DNA of 64,000 bases. Source: Roseococcus microcysteis (GTDB lineage Bacteria > Pseudomonadota > Alphaproteobacteria > Acetobacterales > Acetobacteraceae). The position numbers and the translations under genes are program-made. Every line of letters begins with the position of its first letter. Position 1 is the first letter of the stretch. Shown here one piece after another: positions 45,466 to 57,645 of the stretch. Below the pieces are notes generated by a model. The model worked only from the letters and a program-made list of their open reading frames with translations. It had not been told where the DNA came from and made no database searches. The stretch lies in assembly GCF_014764365.1 (NCBI RefSeq), contig NZ_CP061718.1, positions 1,798,001-1,862,000 on the forward strand. The letters are read 5' to 3'.

Positions 45466-47319
45466 TCAACGCCCTGAGGCCAAACGGGTTGCCTCCGCGA
45501 GCCGCAGGACGGGGGTCGGCCGGGCCTCCGGCGGCGTCTCCAGCAAAGCCCGGGCTGCCCGTCCGGCCTCGCCAGAGGTCCATCCCACCAGCGCCGGCGC
45601 CAACAGCAACCCGGCCAGCACGGGCGACATCCAGGCCGCCACCATCGGCTCCATGGCGTAGGCGATGGCGAAGAGGATCAGCCCCAGCACCACATGCCCG
45701 CGCGAGAAGCGAAAGCCCTCACGCCACGCCCAGGCGCCGGCGTCGCGCCGCTGCGACTCCCACCCGCTGTCCCGCCCGCGCAGGATGGCCCAGAGCTGGC
45801 GGATCTGCGTGACCATGGTGATGGGCGAGAGCAGCGCCGAGAGAATGATCTCGAAGACCAGCCCCCCCAGCAGGCGCAACTGCCCGCCGATGCGCCGCGG
45901 CCCCTCGGGCGAGAGCGCGAAGGCCACCGCCCCCATGACCTTTGGCGCCAGCAGCAGCGCCATGGTGCCGGCGAAGACGGCCAGCGCCCGTTCGGCGTCG
46001 ATCACCGGCCATTGCGGGAAGAGCACCGGGGTGGCGGGGAAGTATTCCGGCCGCACGAAGCGTGCCTGCACGCCCACCATCAGCGCGATCAGCAGGAAGG
46101 CGAGCCAAAGCGGCGCGCTCACATAGGCGAAGATGCCCTGCGCCATGTGCAGCCGGCTGACCGGGTGCAGCCCCGGCGCGCCGATCACGGCCGCGTGCTG
46201 GAGATTGCCCTGGCACCAGCGCCGGTCACGCACGCACAAATCGGGCAAGGTGGGCGGCCCCTCCTCCCAGCTGCCGCCCAGGGCGGGGTCGAAGACCACC
46301 TGCCAGCCGGCGCGGCGCAGCAGCGCGGCCTCCACGAAGTCATGGCTCATGATCTGCCCGCCGAAGGGCTTGCGGCCGGGCAGCTCGGGCAACCCTGCCG
46401 CCTCCGCGAAGGCGCGGGTGCGGATCATGGCGTTGTGGCCCCAGTAATTGCCCTCCGCCCCCGTCCACCAGGCAAGACCATGCGCCAGCGTCGGCCCATA
46501 GACATGCCCCGCGAATTGCTGGAGGCGAGCGAACAGCGTCCGCCCCCCATGCAGCATGGGAAGGGTCTGGAGCAGGCCCATGCGGGGCTCGGCCTCCATG
46601 CGCGCGGCCATGGCGACGAGCGTCTCCGCCTCCATCAGGCTGTCGGCGTCGAGGATGAGAAACTGGCCATAGGCATCGCCGAAGCGCCGCACCCATTCGG
46701 CGATGTTGCCGGCCTTGCGGTGGGTGTTCTCCTCGCGGCAGCGGAAATAGACCGCGGCGCCCGGCAATTCGCGCAGGCGCCGCGCCGCGCCCCATTCCGC
46801 CGCGCGCGCCTCGGGGTCGCGCGTGTCGCTCAGGATGAAGATGTCGAAGAGGTGCGCCACCCTGGCCTGGTCGAGCGAGGCGCGCAGCGCGGTCAGCGCC
46901 ACCTCCATCCGCGGCACAGGCTCATTGTAGATGGGCATGAGCAGCGCGGTGCGACCCCGCGGCGGGGCCTCGGGGCGCTCCGCCCGGGGCCGGTGCAGCA
47001 TGACCAGGAAGCCCGCCAGCGCGCTGGTGAAGGACAGCGCGATCCAGAAGAACAGCATCCCGAACAGCGCCGTCATGATGGCGCCGAGCGAGGTCCAGCG
47101 CGCATCGTCCAGCACCTCCCACATCTCGTGGATGGCGAAGACGGTGAGGATGATCGTGCTGCCGAAAACGAGCGCGCGACGCAGGCCGATTCGGATATCG
47201 CCCATTCTCTGGTCATGGGGCGCTGGCGGCGCCTCCGGCCGGTGGGCCAGCGGGTGCACCGGCATGGCGAGAGGCGCTTCCGGCGGCAGCGCCTCCGCGC
47301 GGGGGATCAGGCCGTCCAC
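45466..47319 (-). CDS. opgH: Glucans biosynthesis glucosyltransferase H
   Basis: About 617 residues. The N-terminus has LPPEAPLAMPV, typical of OpgH. Membrane helices follow, then a GT2 catalytic domain with LLMPIYNEPVPRMEVALTAL, FLILDADSLMEAETL and RDRRWCQGNLQH (QxxRW-like), then more membrane helices. It makes the linear backbone of osmoregulated periplasmic glucans from UDP-glucose. GTG 47319 was chosen: it overlaps the opgG end by 13 bp and starts just before the conserved motif. Confidence 0.93.
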   Translation of the reverse strand: MDGLIPRAEALPPEAPLAMPVHPLAHRPEAPPAPHDQRMGDIRIGLRRALVFGSTIILTVFAIHEMWEVLDDARWTSLGAIMTALFGMLFFWIALSFTSALAGFLVMLHRPRAERPEAPPRGRTALLMPIYNEPVPRMEVALTALRASLDQARVAHLFDIFILSDTRDPEARAAEWGAARRLRELPGAAVYFRCREENTHRKAGNIAEWVRRFGDAYGQFLILDADSLMEAETLVAMAARMEAEPRMGLLQTLPMLHGGRTLFARLQQFAGHVYGPTLAHGLAWWTGAEGNYWGHNAMIRTRAFAEAAGLPELPGRKPFGGQIMSHDFVEAALLRRAGWQVVFDPALGGSWEEGPPTLPDLCVRDRRWCQGNLQHAAVIGAPGLHPVSRLHMAQGIFAYVSAPLWLAFLLIALMVGVQARFVRPEYFPATPVLFPQWPVIDAERALAVFAGTMALLLAPKVMGAVAFALSPEGPRRIGGQLRLLGGLVFEIILSALLSPITMVTQIRQLWAILRGRDSGWESQRRDAGAWAWREGFRFSRGHVVLGLILFAIAYAMEPMVAAWMSPVLAGLLLAPALVGWTSGEAGRAARALLETPPEARPTPVLRLAEATRLASGR

Positions 47320-48827
47320 CGGTAGAGCCAGGTCTCGGAGAGCGCCGTCTCGCCCCGCATGAGCCGCACGCGCAGCTCCACCAGCGAGGCACGGCCAGGT
47401 TCCATGACGAAAGCCAGGCGCCAGCCGCGCGTCTCGGGGTTGGGTTGCAGCACGATGTCGCGCACGCGACCGGGGCTGCTGTCCACCATCACCTCGGGCG
47501 GCGCATCGGCGCTGGCGCCGAGCGGGGCAAGCGGCGTGGTGTCCAGCACGAAGCGGCGCGCGCCATTTCCGGCATCCGCCATGCGGGTGGAGGCGAAGCG
47601 CAGCACCGCCCCGTCTTCCGAGCGGCCGCGCCAATGCAGGCGGTAGTGGAATTCCGCGGCCCGGCCCGCGACCAGCCCGGCCTGCGGCGCCCAGGCGCCA
47701 TAGATGTTGTCATGGATTTCCGAGCGCGTCGGGATTTCCACGAGATGCACCTCGCCCGGGCCCCATTGGCCCAAGGGCTCCACCCAGAGGTCGGGCCGCG
47801 TGTGATAGCGCGCCTCCAGGTCCTGGTAGTCGGCGAAGCCGCGGCGGCGCTGGATCAGGCCGAAGCCGCGCGGGTTCTCGTCGCGGAAGCCGCTGGCCTG
47901 CAAGGTGCCGGGGTTGGTGAGCGGCCGCCAGATCTGCTCGCCATGGCTGCTGCGCATCATCAGCCCGTCGCTGTCATGCACGGCGGGCCGGAAATCCATC
48001 CCGCCGCCCGGCGCGTGCGGGCCGAAGAAGAACATGCTGGTGCCCGGCGCGATGCCCACGCGCGGCAGGTCGCGGCGGGGGAACAGGGTGGCGCGCACCT
48101 GCATCAGCGTGGTGTCGCCGGGCATGATGTCGAAGACATAGGCGCCGGTGACGTTGTCGCTCTCCAGCAGCGCGTGCACGCGGATGGAGCTGGCATGCGG
48201 CACCGGGCGCTCGATCCAGAACTCGGTGAAGGCGGGGAATTCCTCGCCGGCGGCCGACGCGGTGCCGATGGCGAGCCCGCGCGCGGAAATCCCGTAATCC
48301 TGCCCGCGCCCCACCGCGCGGAAATAGCTGGCGCCCAGGAAGACGCAGACCTCGTCGAAATGGTCGGGACGGTTGAGGCGCGCCAGCAGGCGGAAGCCCG
48401 CGAAGCCGAGATCCTCATTCTCGGCGGGGGCCTCGACACCCTCGAAGCGGAATTGCGACGCCTGGTAGGGGATGGGGCGGATTTCCTCCCCCACCACCTC
48501 ATGCAGCATCACCTTCTCGCGGAACAGGAAGCCGCGATGGTGGGGCTGCAGCTGGAAGGACAGGCCATCGGCCCGCCACATCGCCTGCTCGGCGTCGAAA
48601 TGGACACGCCGATAGCCGTCATAGTCGAGATCGGCGAAGCGACGCGGCAGGTCGGCCTGGCGCGGGCGGGGGGCGCGGGTGGAAAGGTCGCGCGCCAGCT
48701 CCGTCACCTTGTCGGCGGTGAAGGGGGCGGTGACGGCGGGGGGCGGCGCGGTCTGCGCCACGGGGCTCGCGGCGAAGGGCGTGACGACCAGCGGGCCGGC
48801 GCCCAGGAGAAGCGTGCGACGTTGCAT
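47307..48827 (-). CDS. opgG: Glucans biosynthesis protein G/D, periplasmic
   Basis: 506 residues. A twin-arginine-like signal ([17 protein letters not shown]). The MdoG domain shows [65 protein letters not shown] and [13 protein letters not shown]. It works with OpgH on periplasmic glucan backbone formation. The Tat-like signal is closer to OpgD than OpgG, so the exact paralogue is uncertain. Confidence 0.9.
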   Translation of the reverse strand: MQRRTLLLGAGPLVVTPFAASPVAQTAPPPAVTAPFTADKVTELARDLSTRAPRPRQADLPRRFADLDYDGYRRVHFDAEQAMWRADGLSFQLQPHHRGFLFREKVMLHEVVGEEIRPIPYQASQFRFEGVEAPAENEDLGFAGFRLLARLNRPDHFDEVCVFLGASYFRAVGRGQDYGISARGLAIGTASAAGEEFPAFTEFWIERPVPHASSIRVHALLESDNVTGAYVFDIMPGDTTLMQVRATLFPRRDLPRVGIAPGTSMFFFGPHAPGGGMDFRPAVHDSDGLMMRSSHGEQIWRPLTNPGTLQASGFRDENPRGFGLIQRRRGFADYQDLEARYHTRPDLWVEPLGQWGPGEVHLVEIPTRSEIHDNIYGAWAPQAGLVAGRAAEFHYRLHWRGRSEDGAVLRFASTRMADAGNGARRFVLDTTPLAPLGASADAPPEVMVDSSPGRVRDIVLQPNPETRGWRLAFVMEPGRASLVELRVRLMRGETALSETWLYRWTA

Positions 48828-48973
48828 GGCTCAGGCGGGACGGGGCATGGCGAGGTTCCTTGGGCGCCGGTGGTCAGCTCAAGCTCAGCCACCGGCACGC
48901 CCTGAACGCCCCTTCCCTCCCAGAGGTTGCACTGCGACATGACTTGGCCCTTTCGCGGGCGCGCCCCATATCC

Positions 48974-51189
<2,216 letters not shown>

Positions 51190-51193
<4 letters not shown>

Positions 51194-51537
51194 CCCGAGA
51201 CTTCCAGCAGTTCCACGTCGAAGACCAGCGTGGCGTTGGGCGGGATCACGCCGCCGGCGCCGCGCGCGCCATAGCCCATCTCGGGCGGAATGGTCAGGCG
51301 GCGCTGGCCCCCCACGCGCATGCCGGCCACGCCACGGTCCCAGCCCGCGATGACGCGGCCTTCGCCGAGGGTGAAGCTGAAGGGCACGCCGCGGTTGAAG
51401 CTGCTGTCGAACTTCGCACCCTTGTTGTCCTCGGCCGAGGCGTCGAACAGCCAGCCCGTGTAGTGGACCGAGACCTCCTTGCCGGCGAGCGCCATGGCGC
51501 CCTCGCCCTTCACCAGATCATCCATCTTGAGCGTCAT
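51190..51537 (-). CDS. FKBP-type peptidyl-prolyl isomerase
   Basis: 115 residues, a single FKBP domain. [58 protein letters not shown] and [20 protein letters not shown] are all typical. No signal peptide, so it is cytosolic. Confidence 0.95.
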
Positions 51538-51591
51538 GTCGCAGCCTTTCAGGAAAATGTCGCACCGGCATAGCGGGTAGGGGCGGCTTGG

Positions 51592-52329
51592 TCAGCCCAC
51601 CCGCTCCGCCCCGATCAGGAATTCGCGGTTGCCCTCCGGCCCCAGCAGCGGCGAGGGCTCCACGCCCCGCACCACCCAGCCCGGCTGGGTGGCCCACCAG
51701 GCGGCGATCTCGGCGCAGACGGCCTCATGCACCGCCGCGTCGCGCACCACGCCGCCCTTGGCGATGGCCGGCCCCACCTCGAATTGCGGCTTGATCAGCG
51801 CCACCGCCCAGGCGCCGGGCGCGCAGAGGGCCATGGCCGCCGGCAGCACCACGCGCAGGCCGATGAAGCTGGCATCGCAGACCAGGGCGGTGATGTGTTC
51901 GGGGATGTCCTCGGCGGTCAGGTGGCGGGCGTTCACACGCTCCTTCACCACCACGCGCGGGTCGTTGCGCAGCTTCCAGGCGAGCTGGCCGTGGCCCACA
52001 TCCACCGCATAGACCCGCGCCGCGCCATGGTGCAGCAGCACATCGGTGAAGCCGCCGGTGGAGGCGCCCACATCCAGCGCCACCCGCCCCGCGGCATCAA
52101 AGCCGAAATGCACGATTCCGTGCGCCAGCTTCACACCCCCGCGCGAGACCCAGGGGTGATCCTGCCCGCGCAGCTCCAGCGGGCGGCCCTCGGCGATGGT
52201 CTCGCCAGGCTTGTTGATGCGCGCCTCGCCCGAATAGACGAGGCCCGCCATGATCAGCGCCTGGGCGCGGGTGCGGCTTTCCGCGAGGCCGCGCTCCACC
52301 AGCGCCACATCGGCGCGTTGCTTCGCCAA
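51592..52329 (-). CDS. TlyA-family rRNA methyltransferase
   Basis: 245 residues. An N-terminal S4 RNA-binding domain (RADVALVERGLAESRTRAQA) and an FtsJ-like methyltransferase: VALDVGASTGGFTDVLLHHG, VYAVDVGHGQLAWKLRND and ALIKPQFEVG. Known TlyA enzymes 2'-O-methylate rRNA cytidines. It starts 4 bp after dxs, last in the xseB-ispA-dxs-tlyA operon. Confidence 0.92.
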   Translation of the reverse strand: MAKQRADVALVERGLAESRTRAQALIMAGLVYSGEARINKPGETIAEGRPLELRGQDHPWVSRGGVKLAHGIVHFGFDAAGRVALDVGASTGGFTDVLLHHGAARVYAVDVGHGQLAWKLRNDPRVVVKERVNARHLTAEDIPEHITALVCDASFIGLRVVLPAAMALCAPGAWAVALIKPQFEVGPAIAKGGVVRDAAVHEAVCAEIAAWWATQPGWVVRGVEPSPLLGPEGNREFLIGAERVG

Positions 52330-52333
52330 GTTC

Positions 52334-54259
52334 TCAGGCGCTGGCGGGAACGGCCAGCGCCTCCTTGCCCAGGGCGCTCAGCGCCATCGCCACGATATGC
52401 GGCGCGTTCAGCCCGGCCAGGTCGTATTGCTTCTTCGGGCTGTCATGGTCGATCCAGATGTCCGGCAGCGTCATCGGCCGGAACTTGAGGCCATGGTCCA
52501 GCAGCCCCTTCAGCGCCAAATGGTGCATGACCAGGCCGCCGAAGCCGTTCAGGCTGCCTTCCTCGATGGTGATCAGCACCTCATGGTGCTTGGCCAGCTG
52601 CTCCACCAGCGCGGTGTCGAGCGGCTTGGCGAAGCGCGCATCGGCCACCGTGCAGGACAGGCCATAGGTGGCCAGCTCATCCGCCGCCTTCAGGCATTCC
52701 TGCAACCGCGCGCCATAGGAGAGGAGGGCGATCTTGCTGCCCTCGCGCACCACCCGCCCCTTGCCGATGGGCAGCGGCGTGCCGCGCGCGGGCAACGGCT
52801 CCAGCGCGAAGCCCTCGCCGCGCGGATAGCGCACGCCGGAGGGGCCATCATCAATCTGCGCCATGGTCGCGATCATGTGGGCGAGTTCGACCTCGCAGCT
52901 CGCCGCCATCAGCGTGAAGCCGGGCAGGCAGCCGAGATAGGCGATGTCGAAGCTGCCCGCATGGGTCGCGCCATCGGCGCCCACCAGGCCCGCGCGGTCC
53001 ATGGCGAAGCGCACGGGCAGGTTCTGCAGCGCCACGTCGTGGACCACCTGGTCGTAGCCGCGCTGCAGGAACGTGGAATAGATGGCGCAGAAGGGCTTCA
53101 GCCCCTCGGTCGCCATGCCGGCGGCGAAGGTGACGGCGTGCTGCTCGGCGATGCCCACGTCGAAGCAGCGCTCCGGGAAGCGCTTGGCGAACATGTCGAG
53201 GCTGGTGCCCGAGGGCATGGCGGCGTTGACGGCCACGATGCGCTCATCCGCCTCGGCCTCGGCGATCAGCGCCTGGGCAAACACCTTCTGGTAGACGGGC
53301 GGGCCGGGCGGGGCCTTCTGCTGCTCGCCGGTGATGACGTCGAATTTCTGCACGCCATGATACTTGTCGCCGCTGGTCTCGGCGGGCGCGTAGCCCTTGC
53401 CCTTCTGCGTGACGGCATGGACCAGGAAGGGGCCCTTGTGCCCGGTGTCGCGCAGGTTGCGCAGCACGGGCAGCAGGTGGTCCATGTTGTGGCCGTCCAC
53501 GGGGCCGACATAGTAGAAGCCCATCTCTTCGAAGAGCGTGCCGCCGGTCAGCAGGCCGCGGGCATATTCGTCGGCGCGCTTGGCCACGCGCTCGATCGGG
53601 CCCGGGAAGTTCTTCGCCATCTTGGCCACGAAGTCCCGCACCGAGAGGAAGGGGCGGGAGGAGATGGTACGGCTCAGATAGGCGCTCATCGCGCCCACGG
53701 GCGGCGCGATGGACATGTCGTTGTCGTTCAGGATGACGATGAGGTTGGCCTTCTCGGCCCCCGCATTGTTCATCGCCTCATAGGCCATGCCGGCCGACAT
53801 GGATCCATCGCCGATGACGGCGATGACGTTACGCGGCTTCTCCTGCAACGCGCTCGCGATCGCCATGCCGAGGCCCGCGGAAATGGACGTCGAGGAATGC
53901 GCCGCGCCGAAGGGGTCGTATTCGCTTTCGCTGCGCTTGGTGAAGCCCGACAGGCCCCCGCCCTGGCGCAGCGTGCGGATGCGGTCCCGCCGCCCCGTCA
54001 AAATCTTGTGCGGATAGCACTGGTGGCCGACATCCCAGATCAGCCGGTCATGCGGCGTGTCGAACACCGCATGGATGGCGACCGTCAGTTCGACGACGCC
54101 CAGCGAGGAGCCGAGATGCCCGCCGGTGACGGAGACGGTGCTGATGGTCTCGGCACGCAACTCGTCGGCCAGCTGGCGCAATTGCTCGCTGGAGAAATTC
54201 CGCATGTCGGAAGGGACGCGGACCCGGTCCAGCAGCGGGGTGGCAGGACGGTCTTGCAT
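52334..54259 (-). CDS. dxs: 1-deoxy-D-xylulose-5-phosphate synthase
   Basis: 641 residues. Thiamine-diphosphate site: [20 protein letters not shown]. Others: [34 protein letters not shown] and [19 protein letters not shown]. First enzyme of the MEP isoprenoid route. The ATG shares one base with the ispA stop (TGATG), indicating coupling. Confidence 0.96.
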   Translation of the reverse strand: MQDRPATPLLDRVRVPSDMRNFSSEQLRQLADELRAETISTVSVTGGHLGSSLGVVELTVAIHAVFDTPHDRLIWDVGHQCYPHKILTGRRDRIRTLRQGGGLSGFTKRSESEYDPFGAAHSSTSISAGLGMAIASALQEKPRNVIAVIGDGSMSAGMAYEAMNNAGAEKANLIVILNDNDMSIAPPVGAMSAYLSRTISSRPFLSVRDFVAKMAKNFPGPIERVAKRADEYARGLLTGGTLFEEMGFYYVGPVDGHNMDHLLPVLRNLRDTGHKGPFLVHAVTQKGKGYAPAETSGDKYHGVQKFDVITGEQQKAPPGPPVYQKVFAQALIAEAEADERIVAVNAAMPSGTSLDMFAKRFPERCFDVGIAEQHAVTFAAGMATEGLKPFCAIYSTFLQRGYDQVVHDVALQNLPVRFAMDRAGLVGADGATHAGSFDIAYLGCLPGFTLMAASCEVELAHMIATMAQIDDGPSGVRYPRGEGFALEPLPARGTPLPIGKGRVVREGSKIALLSYGARLQECLKAADELATYGLSCTVADARFAKPLDTALVEQLAKHHEVLITIEEGSLNGFGGLVMHHLALKGLLDHGLKFRPMTLPDIWIDHDSPKKQYDLAGLNAPHIVAMALSALGKEALAVPASA

Positions 54260-55179
54260 CAATTCCTCCGCGCGATCACGAAATCAGCGAGCGCGCGCAG
54301 CATGTCCGCCCGCTCGGAAAATCCATCCAGGTGGTCGCGCGCCTGCGCGACCAGTCGTTCGGCCTGCAACCGGGCCCTTTCGAGGCCGAGCAGGCCCACC
54401 AGCGTGGCCTTGCCCGCCCCGGCATCCTTGGCGGTGGCCTTGCCCACCTCCTCGGCGGTGCCGGTGGCGTCCAGCAAATCGTCGGCGATCTGGAAGGCCG
54501 CGCCCAGCTCCCGCCCATAGGCGGCCAGCGCCTGGCGCTGCGAGGGGGCGGCCTTGCCCAGCACCGCACCCGCCTCGGCCGAGAACTCGATCAGCTTGCC
54601 GGTCTTGAGCAGCTGCAGCCGGCCGATGGCGCTTTCGTCCAGCGCGCCGCCCGACTGCTCGGCCATGATGTCCAGCATCTGCCCGCCCACCATGCCGCGC
54701 GGGCCGGCGGCGTGCGCCAGCATCCGCACCAGCTCGATGCGCACGGCGGGGTCGGGGTGGGTCGCTTCGGCGGCCAGCACGGTGAAGGCGTGGCTTTGCA
54801 GCGCATCGCCGGCCAGGATGGCGGTGGCCTCGTCGAAGGCCTTGTGGTTGGTGGGCTTGCCGCGGCGTAAATCGTCATCGTCCATGGCCGGCAGGTCGTC
54901 ATGGATCAGGCTGTAGGCGTGCACCATCTCGATGGCGCAGGCCACGCGCAGCGCCGCGCTGCGGGCCACGTTGAACTGCTTGGCGCCCTCCAGCACCAGG
55001 AAGCCGCGCAGCCGCTTGCCGCCGCCGATGGTGGAATAGCGCATGGCGTCGAAGAGCCGCGCCTCGTCACCCTCCACCCGGGGAAGAACCTCATCGAGCG
55101 CCGCGTCGATCTCGGCGGCCGCCGCCGCCATGGCGGCGGGCAGATCAAGGGCGGATGCACCCGCCGGGACCATGTTCAT
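54259..55179 (-). CDS. ispA: Farnesyl diphosphate synthase
   Basis: 306 residues from [12 protein letters not shown]. First Asp-rich motif [17 protein letters not shown] near residue 87, second [17 protein letters not shown] near 229, plus [14 protein letters not shown]. It makes C15 (possibly longer) isoprenyl diphosphate. 14 bp after xseB. Confidence 0.94.
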   Translation of the reverse strand: MNMVPAGASALDLPAAMAAAAAEIDAALDEVLPRVEGDEARLFDAMRYSTIGGGKRLRGFLVLEGAKQFNVARSAALRVACAIEMVHAYSLIHDDLPAMDDDDLRRGKPTNHKAFDEATAILAGDALQSHAFTVLAAEATHPDPAVRIELVRMLAHAAGPRGMVGGQMLDIMAEQSGGALDESAIGRLQLLKTGKLIEFSAEAGAVLGKAAPSQRQALAAYGRELGAAFQIADDLLDATGTAEEVGKATAKDAGAGKATLVGLLGLERARLQAERLVAQARDHLDGFSERADMLRALADFVIARRN

Positions 55180-55193
55180 GCGAACCCGAATTC

Positions 55194-55472
55194 CTATTCC
55201 ACATTCCGCAGGACGAGCCCGGCCTTGCCCTCGACCACCGCCTGCACCTTGGCCTCGGCCTCGGAGAGCTTCTGTTCGCAATGCCGGCGCAACGCCGTGC
55301 CGCGTTCATATTCCGCGATGGCCTGGGCCAGGGTGGCCCGGCCGCCCTCCAGCGACTTCACGATGGTTTCCAGCTCGGTCAGGGCTTCCTCGAAGGAGAG
55401 GGAGGCGATGTCCCGTTCCCGTGCCTCACCGGCACCCACAGCACGCTCGCCTACCATCCGCTCGACCGACAT
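55194..55472 (-). CDS. xseB: Exodeoxyribonuclease VII small subunit
   Basis: 92 residues with the core SLSFEEALTELETIVKSLEG and RATLAQAIAEYERGTALRRH. First gene of the xseB-ispA-dxs-tlyA operon. The coiled-coil protein assembles with XseA, which is not in the window. Confidence 0.95.
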   Translation of the reverse strand: MSVERMVGERAVGAGEARERDIASLSFEEALTELETIVKSLEGGRATLAQAIAEYERGTALRRHCEQKLSEAEAKVQAVVEGKAGLVLRNVE

Positions 55473-55541
55473 GACCTTCTCCCAACCCTATTGCACTATA
55501 ATGCCGCCTGACGCGAACCCAAAGCCTTCATCGTTTTGACA

Positions 55542-56471
55542 TCAGTCCCGCAACAATCCCCGCACATGGGCGGCGGCCGAGACCGCCAGCGCCGGCAGGT
55601 CATAGCCGCCTTCCAAAAGGCTGACGATGCGCCCGCCGCAATGCCGCCCGGCCAGGGCGCAGAACTCGGCCGTGAGCCAGGCGAAATCCGCCTCGGTCAC
55701 GCGCAGCTGGGCCAGCGGGTCGCGCGCATGGGCGTCGAACCCGGCCGAGATCACCAGCAATTCCGGCCGGAAGGCCTCGATGGCCGGCAGCAGATGCTCC
55801 GACCAGGCCGCGCGAAAGGCCGCGCCATCGGCGCCCGGCGGCAGGGGCGCGTTGAAGATGTTGCCCGCCCCCGCTCCTCCGCCGCCCCGGTGCCGGGGTA
55901 GAGCGGCATCTGGTGCGAGGAGGCGAAGAGGATGCTCGGATCCTCCCAGACGCAATCCTGGCTGCCATTGCCGTGGTGCACGTCGAAATCGCAGATGGCC
56001 ACCCGGCTCAGCCCATGCGCCGCCTGGGCGTGGCGGGCGGCGATGACCGCATTGGCGAAGAGGCAGAACCCCATGGGTTTCCGCCTTTCGGCATGGTGGC
56101 CGGGCGGGCGGGTGGCGCAGAAGGCGCGCTGCACATGGCCGCCCAGCACCTCGTCCACCGCCCGCACCGCGGCGCCGGCCGCCAGCAGCGCGGCCCGTGC
56201 GCTGCCCGCGCACATCACCGTGTCGGCATCCAGCGCCACATATTCGCCGGGCGCGGGGCGCACGCCCAATATGGCCGCGACATAATCGGGCGGGTGGACG
56301 CGTTCGAGCTGTTCATAGGTGGCCTCGTCCGGCTCGTCGCGGATGAGGCCGGCGAACTCCTCGGCCTCCAGCGCCTGGAGCACGGCGCGCAGCCGGTCGG
56401 GGCATTCGGGGTGGCCCTCGCCCATCTCGTGCAGCAGCCCGTCGCGGTGGGTCAGCAGCAGCACGCTCATG
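55542..56471 (-). CDS. Histone-deacetylase-fold hydrolase (apparent frameshift)
   Basis: About 310 residues once frames are joined. The first frame has THRDGLLHEMGEGHPECPDR, ATRPPGHHAERRKPMGFCLF and AICDFDVHHGNGSQ (Zn ligands). The second has AGNIFNAPLPPGADG, LLVISAGFDAHARDPLAQ (third Zn ligand) and VSLLEGGYDL. The switch falls at a C5 run (55868-55872): one extra base restores continuity into a GAGN motif. The family removes acetyl groups from polyamines or proteins. It overlaps tusA by 5 bp. Confidence 0.85.
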
Positions 56472-56709
56472 GCGTGGCCTTCCGGCGCAGGACGAAGCGG
56501 TGCACCCCATCGGCACCCGTCTCGGCCGAGAGCAGGGTGTGGCCCGTCTCCTCCGCATAGGCCGGGAAGTCCTTCAGCGCCGCGGGGTCGGTGGCCAGCA
56601 CGGTCAATGTGGCGCCGGGGGCCATGCCGCGCAGGGCCTTGTTCGTCCGCAGCACGGGAATGGGGCAGGTCATGCCGCGCGTGTCGAGGATGGTCGTTGT
56701 CTCTCCCAT
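56467..56709 (-). CDS. TusA-family sulfurtransferase
   Basis: 80 residues. The active-site DTRGMTCPIPVLRTNKALRG carries the single Cys of the CPxP motif. VLATDPAALKDFPAYAEETG is also typical. It carries persulfide sulfur for tRNA thiolation or sulfur trafficking. The stop overlaps the start of the deacetylase-like gene. Confidence 0.93.
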   Translation of the reverse strand: MGETTTILDTRGMTCPIPVLRTNKALRGMAPGATLTVLATDPAALKDFPAYAEETGHTLLSAETGADGVHRFVLRRKATP

Positions 56710-56770
56710 TCATGCACTCCACCATTGCGCGGGGCTTGCCCGCAAGGGGCGCGCGGCACAGCTTCACCCC

Positions 56771-57645
56771 ATGCGAATTGGCGTGGATCTCGGCGGCAGC
56801 AAGATCGAGGTGGTGGCGCTGGACGCCGCCGGCCATGCAAGGCTGCGCCGGCGGGTGGCCACACCCCCAGCTACCCCGGCGTCATCGCCGCCATCCGGGC
56901 AGTGGTGGAGGGGGTGGAGGCGGAACTCGGCGCGCGCGGCACCGTGGGCGTGGGCATTCCGGGCAGCCTTTCGCCGGAAACGGGGCTGGTGCGGGGCGCC
57001 AATTCCACCTGGCTGAATGGCGGGCGCCTGGATGTGGACCTGGCCGCCGCACTCGGCCGCGAGGTGCGGATTTCCAATGATGCCAATTGCCTGGCCCTCT
57101 CCGAAGCCGCCGATGGCGCGGCGGATGGGGCCGCCAGCGTCTTCGCCGTCATCCTCGGCACCGGCGTCGGCGCGGGCCTGGTGGTCCAGGGCCGGCTGCT
57201 GGAGGGCCTGAACCGCATCGCCGGCGAATGGGGCCACAACCCCCTGCCCTGGATGACCCAGGCCGAATTCCCCGGCCCACGCTGCTGGTGTGGCCAGCGC
57301 GGCTGCATCGAGACCTTCCTCTGCGGCCCCGCCCTGGCGGCCGATGCCGATGGGCCGGGCGCCCGCGACGCCTCCAGCCTGCCCGCCCGCACCGATGCCG
57401 CGGCAAAGAATGCCCTGGCCCGCCACGCGGACCGCCTGGCGCGGGCGCTGGCGCATGTGGTGAATTTGCTGGACCCGGAGGTGATCGTGCTGGGCGGCGG
57501 CCTGTCCAACATGGACCACCTCTACACGGACCTGCCCCGGCTGTTGCCGCGCCATGTCTTCTCGGACGTGGTCCGCACACGGATCGTGCGGGCCGCCCAT
57601 GGCGACAGCTCGGGCGTGTTCGGCGCGGCGCGGCTGTGGCCGTAG
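56771..57645 (+). CDS. ROK-family sugar kinase (apparent frameshift)
   Basis: About 291 residues after repair. The first frame begins MRIGVDLGGSKIEVVALD (phosphate loop). The second contains VGVGIPGSLSPETGLVRGAN, VRISNDANCLALSEAADG, VILGTGVGAGLVVQGRL and the zinc motif RCWCGQRGCIETFLCG. The frames meet at the C5 run 56864-56868; one added C restores reading from RVATP into SYPGVIAAIR. The substrate is probably fructose, glucose or an N-acetyl hexosamine. It overlaps the dinB start by 10 bp. Confidence 0.85.
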
